DNA of 64,000 bases, from positions 5,633,241 to 5,697,240 of the forward strand of contig OZ037768.1 in assembly GCA_964035545.1 (NCBI GenBank). The letters are read 5' to 3'. The notes under the pieces are model-generated. The model did not search any database. It was not told the origin of the DNA and was given only the letters and a program-made list of their open reading frames with translations. The position numbers and the translations under genes were made by a program. How positions within the stretch are numbered: position 1 is the stretch's first letter; every line of letters begins with the position of its first letter. Shown piece after piece: positions 12,641 to 64,000 of the stretch. This stretch comes from Bugula neritina (taxonomy: Eukaryota; Bryozoa; Gymnolaemata; Cheilostomatida; Bugulidae).

Positions 12641-12822
12641 AGTCTTGCACTAACTAATTTTTATCTCAAATCTTTGAACTTCTTGCCACTATAATAGCTT
12701 TTAGTTATTGATATTCTTTCTAATTTATTTTAAAATGTTGATGCACTTGCAAGTCATTGAGTTTTGCAAAACTAATTATATTTTATAACTTATATGCATA
12801 AAATATGTTAGCAGTAGTATTA

Positions 12823-12834
12823 AATAAATTTATT
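12823..12834. terminator. Palindromic poly(A) signal shared by RFX6 and the dynein gene
   Basis: The 12-mer AATAAATTTATT reads AATAAA on both strands. It lies 183 bp past the RFX6 stop on + and 79 bp past the dynein stop on -. Alternatives nearby are AATAAA at 12878-12883 (+) and at 12858-12863 (-). Which are used cannot be seen from sequence. Confidence 0.55.
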
Positions 12835-12912
12835 TATTGATGAGCGTTATATTATGATTTATTACATGCATATTTCAAATAAATAGTAAACCAATATTGG
12901 GAGTTGCTTCTC

Positions 12913-56146
<43,234 letters not shown>

Positions 56147-56152
<6 letters not shown>

Positions 56153-56271
56153 TTGAGAAGTGATGAAATGAGACGTTTAACTAATGAATCATAGAATGAC
56201 CAAAGAGCAGTTAATCTTTCAGTGCATCCTGATGAAGTAGACACATCTAAATTAGACACATCTGAAATATT
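56147..56271 (-). other. DNAH5: Probable 5' UTR exon of the dynein gene with start codon
   Basis: Bounded by a TTTCAG acceptor (minus strand, 56272-56277) and a GTGAGT donor after 56147. It ends in ATG TCG, which joins exon 2 (ATA TTT AAA) in phase 0. An in-frame TAA lies eight codons before the ATG. The acceptor implies at least one more non-coding exon upstream. Confidence 0.6.
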
Positions 56272-56496
56272 TCAAACAGTATTTAAAATATTCATAACCA
56301 TAACGAGAACTGGATCTTAACATATTGGTATAGGGATTTAAAAATAATATTCACAATGGCAATAAATAAAACTAACAAATTAAACAAAATTATGTTTGAA
56401 ATTTTGTAGGAATTATATCCATTAAAAGGCTCTTAACTGTATTAATAAAATAATTATTACAGTAACTGTAATACTTGAAATAGCTAGCAAATTTAT

Positions 56497-56566
56497 CGCT
56501 ACTACCACCACTGCTACCAGTCGCAGAAGCAGCAGTAATAGTATTAGTAGTAGTAGCAGTGATAGT

Positions 56567-56599
<33 letters not shown>

Positions 56600-56640
56600 T
56601 GCAGTAGCAGTAGTTGCAGTAGCAGTAGTAGCAGCAGTAA
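56497..56640. repeat. AGC/AGT trinucleotide repeat upstream of the dynein start
   Basis: A mixed AGT, AGC and TGC triplet run whose core, 56567-56598, is a pure AGC tract of about 10.7 copies (CTG on the dynein strand). It lies some 400 bp upstream of the dynein ATG, in a 5' intron or the promoter. Confidence 0.9.
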
Positions 56641-57579
56641 AATAATTATATGGTAATGGTAGAATAAATAAACCATAATGTAATAAGGCACGTAATCATA
56701 AACAGTTAAATAATATTTATGGTAATTAGAAAATTTAGTAAATAGGAAAATCATTACATAACAGAAGAGCAAGAGCACTTTTAAACATTTATTTATAGTT
56801 ACATAAAGTGTCACATCTGCTTTTTTTATATACATTTACAAAGAAGCTTTAACTATAAATGGAGCTGTAAATTTAACAAGTTATTAAAATACTACTGAAA
56901 TATTTCATACAGATAAAATCTCCTACATTTTTAAAAGTATGAAGTATTAAGAATTAAAATATAAGTAGACTCTTAGTTTAAGTAGACGTAGTAACTACTA
57001 GTACTTAGTAATACAGTAATACTAATAGCTATTACTATTAGCTTATTAGCTTGCATTCTTATTAAAAATAAATTTAGCGATTAAATTCAAATTGAATATT
57101 CAAATAATTCATATTGATATTCATCTTGTAATTTTTCTTGTTTCATAATCAACTGTACCCGCTATTAGGCATAGCATATGCATTATTATAAGTAAATTCA
57201 CAGATAAATATTTTTAGCAATCGCCATTGAGATAGCTGGAGGGTTTTTAGAGTAAGATTGTAATTAAATCATAAAATCAAGTTTCAAAAGTTACCTCGCG
57301 TTAAAACACAATGAATCACGTGCAGTTGTTTCCCACGTCGTGACGCATTTGAGACATTCTTAGATTCTTTTGGGTCGTATTTTTTAGTACTCGGTAGATG
57401 AACTAATCGTAGTATTAAGTTTACGCGCTAATGTGTTTGTAAACTTATAATGTTGGGCCTATCAGAAATGTCCTATGGCAATATTGCACTTTTCCGTTAA
57501 ATTGATATTGACTTGTGAGGTCGAAATGTTATTGGAAGGCTGGATAACTATTTATATCGGTTCTACCATTGCAGATGGA

Positions 57580-57960
57580 GATTGCTAATAGTAATACTAA
57601 TAGTTAAACTTATCATTGTTACAAAAGAGTTTAATGTTTATACAGTAATAATAATACTCGGTTTCTTGGTCATATTAATATTAGGTGTTGTATCACTATT
57701 AGTATTACTATTAGTATTACTATTACTATAACTATAAGTATAACTATACCTAAGTATAACTATTAGCATTACTTATTACTATTAGTCTTAGTCTTAGACT
57801 TAGTATTACTATTACTAATAGTAATACTAATAGTATTAGTATTACTTTTAGTTTAACTGTATTACTATTGCTATTAGTATTAAGTACTATTAGTAGTATT
57901 AGTATTACTATAGTATTACTATTAGTCAGTTAGTAGTACTAGTTAGTATAAACTATAAAC
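57580..57960. repeat. Degenerate ACTATTAGTATT array in the divergent spacer
   Basis: About 380 bp of TATTACTATTAG, AGTAATACTAAT and related words, self-complementary at many points. A similar short patch is at 56990-57045. It looks like an expanded simple repeat and has no coding features. Confidence 0.8.
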
Positions 57961-58792
57961 CATTATGATTAAATATATTACTATTAGTATTACTTTTAGA
58001 ATTTGAATGCTTACACTTATAAGTTATAACTATAAGTATAAGTTATGATCAATAATATCATTATGATTATCATTGTATTTATATTCATAATGATAATAAA
58101 ACTAAATAAGGTTCCAATATGATGCTGATAGGTTCAAATAATATTAATAATTTAGATTATTATTATTAACAAATAGTTTCCTTTTTTTAACTGATTTTGT
58201 TTTTAGTTCCTGAAAAAGAAAAAATATGGTAGTCATTTCAGTTTTTTTCTGATGTCATATTTTTTTTAAATCTTCTCATTTGTTAAACAAAGTCAAATGG
58301 ATTCCATATTGATATTTTACATTGATATTCATGCCGTACTGCTGCTGCTACCATAGCTATCATGTTTTTATATAAACTTGTTTCCATAATTTTCAAAAAG
58401 ATTTTGACATTTAGAACCTTAAGCTGTTATAATTGGTTATAATCAGTATGAGTTTCAGTATCAGTAGAACACCAATAGCTAGCTGTGAATTTCATGTCAC
58501 CCTGTTGGTAAAAAAGCTAATTGCTTAAATTTGCTCATTTCTTTAGCTTGAAAATGTTTGCCTAAGGTTTAACAGTAACTGTTGTAAGTGTAGCTCATAC
58601 TTATAGCCATTCATGCTTTACTTTTACGTTTATAAAGCTCATAGTATAACATTGCGAGTGTTTTTCAGATCTAACAAGTGCTTGAATATAAAGGGAAACT
58701 GATGTTGAATTAAGATAAAAGTGTATCTAATATTAGCACTGGCCACCTGCCAGTAAGCTGCTACGTTACGCTGTCAACAACAGTAAAAGATT

Positions 58793-61700
58793 ATGGCTGA
58801 GTTTTCAGGCATTGATGGTGAGTCGGAACTTTAGGTAATGGTATGATTGCTATTGGAGCTACAGTGTCCGTCTTATAAACTGTGGTTCTATTTAGAAAGC
58901 TGGTGTTGGGTTGAACAAAATAAAGTTTGCACATTTAAGAACGTCTGAATAAACAGTCAGTTTCTTAAACTAATTGGCTGAGCAGTTTGAAGATCAAATA
59001 TCTACACACAAGCAAGCAGTTCTTTTTAAAGGGCTGTTCTTAATGAATATAATGAAAAACCACCCATGCTACAAATGTCTCTATGTGTTTTTGTGATAGC
59101 TTGTTTTAATAGCTAGGTTCTTACAAAACAACTTAGTGTAAATAGATCTTTAATTTCATTTTGAAAAAAGTATTTTATTTGGTGCTACTGTATTGTCTAC
59201 TGTATTTAATAAAAACTCTCAAGAGAACGCTACAACAAGTGCATTAAATCTAAATTAATCTAATTATTACAACCACAAACAAGTTATTTACCCAGCAAAC
59301 TATAATAATATACTGTAGAGCAGTAAGCTATTATTATATAGCATCCACATTCATACTATAAAGATTCTGTAGTCCATATTATCATTTCAAGTGAGGTGGG
59401 CAACATGTTTAAATGTTCTTATAATCAACACCACAACTTCAACTATATCCAAACTGTATGTAGTTCATAATTTCAAGCATTCACTATATGTCATCCACAT
59501 TGTTTTGTTTCACTACAGATCACGGAGACATCTGCCGAGTGTGTAGAAGTGAGGGCAGTGTTGACAAGCCATTATTTTATCCGTGTGTCTGTACAGGAAG
59601 TATTAAATATATTCATCAAGATTGGTAAGTTGATTTAATTAGGTTGCTTATTTCCTGTTTGTGTCTTATAATAAAGTTTAAGTTGGTTCTTTCTTCTACC
59701 TGCAAGTAATATACAAAAACAATATATTATGATCGCAGACTCGTGTGAGTGAGAACTGCTCATGTCTATTAATTTCTGTATTGAATCAAGTTCTGATTGT
59801 GTTTGTAGTTTAGTGCAGTGGCTCAAATACAGCAAAAAGGAGTTTTGCGAGTTATGCAATCACAAATTTTCTTTCAGACCAAGTAAGTTATAGGTTACCT
59901 TATGATTATATAAATATTAACTAAATCCATTTCATAACAGTGTTTGTTTTACATATTTACTCTAATACCCTCTGTGTTTTGCTTTAATTATAACCAATAA
60001 TAACATTTGGAGTTACATCATGCATAGTTTTGATGAGTCATATTCCCTCTCACCTTTATGTCTATTTGTTAGTTTACTCTGCTGACATGCCCAAAAGGCT
60101 GCCCTTACAAGACATCATCAGTGGGTTGCTGAAGAGTGTTGGCCGAGCTCTGAAATACTGGCTACACTATACACTAGTAGCTCTAGCCTGGCTCGGCCTC
60201 GTGCCTCTCGTAGCCTGTGAGTCAACTCTCAATTCAACCTTATATCTAACTGTCTATTAGTGTGTCTTATATGAAATAGCATTAGAATTGTTGTTGAACT
60301 GTTTATTTCACTTTGTATGGTGTTTTCTGTCACTGCGTTTCCATTACTTTCAATGGGATGCTTATATGATAAATTTGTAGTTGCGTTTGCATAAAGTTAT
60401 GGTTGTGGTTTTATTCGACGCAACTGTTTCCAAACATCGAATAAAAAATCTCCATTCTGCAAACCTCGGAAACGTAGTGATAATAGCGTTATGTGATATT
60501 GCAGGTCGAATATGCCGTTCTCTCTTCACTGGCTCTGTTAGCTCTCTATTAACACTGCCATCTGATATGATATCATCGTAAGTATAATTTAAATATCATT
60601 GAGTGTGAATCATATAATACATTTTCTTTATTAGTTAACATTGCACTCTCAGATAAATTTTGTTATGTGTGTTATTATGCGGTGTGGGTATTTGGTTGCA
60701 GGTCTAATATTGTAACTGATATAATTAATGGTGGATTTGTCGTGATCTGTTCACTGTGCGTATTCATCAGTCTGGTGTGGTTGAGAGAGCAGCTGGTACA
60801 TGGTGGTGTTCCAGCGTGGATACAGAATGATGACCAACCAGCTCATCCCGCAGCACCTCCAGTTAGTCTTTATTTTAAGTAGGGGAAGCCGGGGTAATTT
60901 GAGCCGATTTTCACCTTTTTCCAGGTGTCAAACAAAATACTGTGGATTGAGCACTAACATTCGCTACACATACAAATGTACATGTTTGCTATTGTAAACA
61001 CTTAAAAAACTTTTGGTTTACAGCACGAAAAAAAATTTAAGCCCATAATAATAACACCATATTGTGCGGCTCAAATTACCCCCTATTGGGGGTAATTTGA
61101 GCCGTGGGCTATTTTGGTGCGAATAGCCAACTTAACACACACAGTTATGTTTTAATCAAGTTTTTTATTGACAATAGTAGTATTACATTTATTTCAAAGA
61201 TTAACATACATCTACTGTTGCAGATGCGACCGTAAATTAGCGTCAAATTGTGACAAATTTTCACAACAGCCAATGAGGCCAGGCCAAAGTCTACTCTCTA
61301 GTAAAACCATTAAGATTCTTTCTAACAGGAGCCTTTTTTGAAGTTTTACAACTTTGTCGCTTCTTTGAATCCAAAACTCTGATAGTCGACCATTAGTTTC
61401 TCTTCCTCAATAGTGAACACTCTCTTTGCAGCACTGGTGATTTCATATCCTAACTTCAACTTATCAAAATAACACTTCAGAGTCATTCTGTCTACTCCAT
61501 AGGTTTCTGCTGCATGTCTTATACTGCTCTCTTCCCCAGCTATCATACAAGCAGCTTTCTTTAATTTATCTCCTGTGTGTAAGCTCAATTGATTGGTTTT
61601 GGGTGTGTACTTGCGTGGCAGTTTGTATATGTATCAGCTACAACACAAAACAGGTAAGGTAGCAAACTTGCAACAACATTATATATGCACACTGAGTGTA

Positions 61701-64000
61701 GTAAACTGTTTTGTTATAGCTACAGAACTGTTTTTAACTACAAAAACTATTTATGCTGTAATAACTTAGTCATGGTGTATTTGAGTTGTGGCTCAATTTG
61801 CCCCAAACTGAATGGCTCAAATTACCCCAAGGTGCCATTCTGAAGAAAAGTCTTAATGCTGGAGTAAAAATTAAACGTAGGCTTTCCTTTTTAACATGTA
61901 ACTGTAGCTAGCATCATCCTAATAAAATGCAAAAACTTTGACGAGGTTTTCTCAATTTGGAGTAAAGCAATATAACTTGACATGCAGACTATCAAATTTA
62001 CGTTTTGTTAAACAAACAGGTAAATGTGAAATATTTTACTTACCATGCAGCTTAGAAATGATGAACAGGAAAAAATATGCCACATTTGTGAGTGTACCTG
62101 TGTACATAAAAAGACAATGCTGTATATTGAACAGTTTTTCTAAAATATGCCCTGGCTCAAATTGCCCCATGGCTCAAATTACCCCGGCTTCCCCTAATGA
62201 TTGTTAGATTTTTCATAGATTTCATTTATTAATTATGCATAGATTCATTATTGCCGATTAAATTTTATCATTTGGTTGGTGACCTTGGAGTAAAGACTAT
62301 AGGACATGTGTTACTACAAAATCTCTGAATACTGCTGATTACTAGTCAACACTGTGTATTAGTCATTGTCAGTATTGATACTGTGTAATGTAATTGTTGT
62401 TGTTGCTTACCCGCAATATTAACACATGTAGTGGTTGTATCCAGTTTGCAGGTCGTGCAGCTGATGGTGGTGCAGCTCTGCAGGTGCAGGACATGCCGCT
62501 GGATGTGATGGATGAGATGGACCCAGACGACGAGTTGGACTTAGCAGATGATGAAGACGACGAAGAATGGCACGATGAGATGGGAGACGAAGTAGGAGCC
62601 GGTGATAATCAGGGAGTTGATGGAGGCGATGCCGCAGCACAGCAAGCAGCTCAGCAGATCAACCAAGGTATCTTCTAATTCTCTTCTATATTCGTACAGT
62701 CAAAGCATTAAAATGTTCCCTTAATGTGTTTTCTTTGGTTCATGAAAATCAATGAAAGCATTTGGTGCATTTCATAAGTCATCAAACATTCGAAGTTACA
62801 CTGTTTTTGTGAATTTATTCTGGTTTAGAGAAGTGATGTTATAGACTCTGTGTTATAACCTGTCAGTTGAAGCACCTTTGGGATTAGGCCTTATCTTGTG
62901 CAATCCTTTTGGCTTAGAGCTGGTAACTGTAGTTAGTAATTTAATCTTATTTTATTAGATTTACCCATCTAAATTGATTGCAGCACATATCCTAAGGATT
63001 CTTGACACAATAAAGTTATCAAGTGTAGTAGATCTAACTGAGAAAAAAAACATTAAATAGAAGAGGTTAAAACATTAGAATAAACCTGTTTTCAGTTAAT
63101 CTACATGAAGCAAACAGCATTCTGTAAAATAATGATGGACTTATCTATTTCTATACCATTTTACTGAACTTGAAACTCTGCCCAACTGTATGAAGTCAGT
63201 TTTCTGATTTCATGGCATATGCTGCCTATGATTGGCTATACGTGTTCTATGTTGCAGCTAATTGGAATCCTATTGGCTGGGAGAGAGCGCCAGAGGAGCT
63301 GACGTGGGAACGACTCCTCGGCCTGGATGGTTCTTTAGTGTTTCTGGAGCATGTCTTCTGGGTCATCTCTCTCAACACTCTGTTTGTCCTGGTGTTTGGT
63401 AAGTAGTGATTGCAGCTTGTTTCTATGTATGCACAGTTTACCTCCCAACAACTGTGTTTCTGTATTTTCGTTTACTGGGTTTGTAGCTTTTTGTCCTTAT
63501 CACATTGGACAATGGACAGTGAGTGGACTCCGGTTGTCTAAATACGCAGAGGCATCAAAGTTTGAAGGAGTTCTCACCACCATGGTGGGCTACGTGGTGG
63601 TAGCCATGTGTCTCATGATACTCTACACTATAATGGCACTGGCCAGACTACACAAGTAAGTGTCCCTCTGCTTGCTGCTTTTATTATACTTGAAGTATTG
63701 AGCTAAGTTTGAGTGTTAATATGTTATTTTTTGGCATAATTAGACACTGTATGTTTTCAGACTTGCCTGTTATACGGTTACATTATACATCAGATGATGC
63801 TATGCTATCGTGTGATGTCATACTAACTTTCTGATTTCAGAGTACGAGTGTTCGTTGGTTTATCATACATTGTTGTGAAAGTCACCATACTGATTGTCGG
63901 AGAGATTGGACTGTTTCCTCTCGTGTGTGGCTGGTGGCTGGATCTCTGCAGCTTGGTAAACATACCTACTCTTGCCTTTTTCTTGCCTGCTAAAAACATC
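58793..64000 (+). CDS. MARCHF6: MARCHF6 (TEB4/Doa10-type) RING-CH E3 ubiquitin ligase, 5' part
   Basis: Exons: 58793-58817, 59519-59624, 59809-59882, 60073-60216, 60505-60577, 60702-60861, 62445-62667, 63258-63398, 63487-63655, 63841-63955. These code 410 residues in phase, and the gene continues past the edge. The RING-CH finger (C4HC3) lies at about residues 11-62: [20 protein letters not shown]. Membrane segments follow ([35 protein letters not shown]), then a very acidic loop (exon 7) and the conserved [19 protein letters not shown] with further membrane spans ending [16 protein letters not shown]. The enzyme sits in the ER membrane and marks misfolded proteins and sterol-pathway enzymes for degradation. 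Exon 7's acceptor is the CCAG before TTTGCAGG, since the later CAG would break the frame. Confidence 0.95.
60880..62196. mobile_element. TA-flanked DNA transposon, pogo/Tigger-like, internally deleted
   Basis: Perfect 24-bp terminal inverted repeats (60882-60905 and 62171-62194, starting GGGGAAGCCGGGG) are flanked by TA at 60880-60881 and 62195-62196, the duplication typical of Tc1/mariner/pogo elements. Total length is 1,313 bp. The motif GGCTCAAATTACCCC recurs inside at 61068, 61089 (inverted), 61790 (variant), 61814 and 62154 (variant), probably as transposase-binding sites. The element sits in MARCHF6 intron 6. It encodes only a transposase N-terminal remnant, so it is non-autonomous. Confidence 0.88.
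61346..61620 (-). pseudogene. Transposase N-terminal remnant inside the MARCHF6-intron transposon
   Basis: A minus-strand open frame reading [19 protein letters not shown], then [16 protein letters not shown] and [15 protein letters not shown], followed by a stop after about 85 codons. This is the helix-turn-helix DNA-binding start usual for pogo/Tigger/jerky-type transposases. No ATG stands at the expected start, and the DDE catalytic domain is absent from the element. Confidence 0.7.

Larger units (their letters stand above)
56272..58792. other. Divergent spacer between the dynein and MARCHF6 genes
   Basis: Head-to-head intergenic region that must hold both promoters. It contains the repeats listed separately, an E-box palindrome (CACGTG, 57317-57322) and AT-rich DNA. 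The block near 57290-57430 is less AT-rich and has CpGs (CCACGTCGTGACGC), so it is the likeliest core promoter area for one or both genes. No exon is seen. Confidence 0.5.

Noticed and set aside
56422-56835. Leu-rich minus-strand frame upstream of the dynein
   Set aside because: Poly-Leu arises from the CTG strand of the trinucleotide repeat; no start context or homology.
58764-58777. Possible RFX X-box (GTTACGCTGTCAAC) just before the MARCHF6 ATG
   Set aside because: It departs from the X-box consensus at three or so positions, including one in each half site. It is tempting because RFX6 is nearby, but the evidence is too weak.
62419-62640. Minus-strand His/Leu/Arg-rich frame
   Set aside because: Antisense shadow of the acidic exon 7 of MARCHF6.

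Overview
The window is animal nuclear DNA: AT-rich, intron-dense, canonical GT-AG splicing, and ciliary and endocrine genes. It looks like an invertebrate, possibly a spiralian, but the sequence alone does not fix the phylum. I read exons by hand from splice sites, codon phase and known protein families. In all five protein genes every assigned exon joins in phase without a stop.

Layout, left to right. (1) 439-3727 (+): last eight exons of a Ser-rich protein I do not recognise. (2) 4485-12640 (+): a complete 16-exon RFX6-type transcription factor, 632 aa. (3) 12913-56152 (-): a complete 75-exon axonemal outer-arm dynein heavy chain of the DNAH5/DNAH8 type, about 4,688 aa, with four readable P-loops and a stalk/microtubule-binding region. 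(4) 58793-63955 (+): the first ten exons of MARCHF6, the ER RING-CH ubiquitin ligase; it runs off the right edge. RFX6 and the dynein converge tail to tail with 272 bp between stop codons. The dynein and MARCHF6 diverge from a 2.6 kb spacer.

Nested inside the dynein gene, on its own strand, are a two-exon class A GPCR (19180-20579, with TATA and CCAAT elements) and a tRNA-Glu(CTC) gene (49834-49905) just upstream of a splice acceptor. One dynein intron carries a 42-bp-stem hairpin. A MARCHF6 intron carries a 1.3 kb TA-flanked transposon with perfect 24-bp inverted ends and a truncated transposase remnant.

The most unusual pattern is tandem repetition of splice junctions. The array before RFX6 exon 4 repeats that exon's acceptor plus its first coding bases. 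A minisatellite starts at the donor of RFX6 exon 8. The acceptor of dynein exon 15 has an extra copy upstream in its intron. Functionally, the dynein drives ciliary beating, RFX6 is a transcription factor of a family with ciliary and endocrine roles, and MARCHF6 works in ER quality control. No operon-like coupling is implied.
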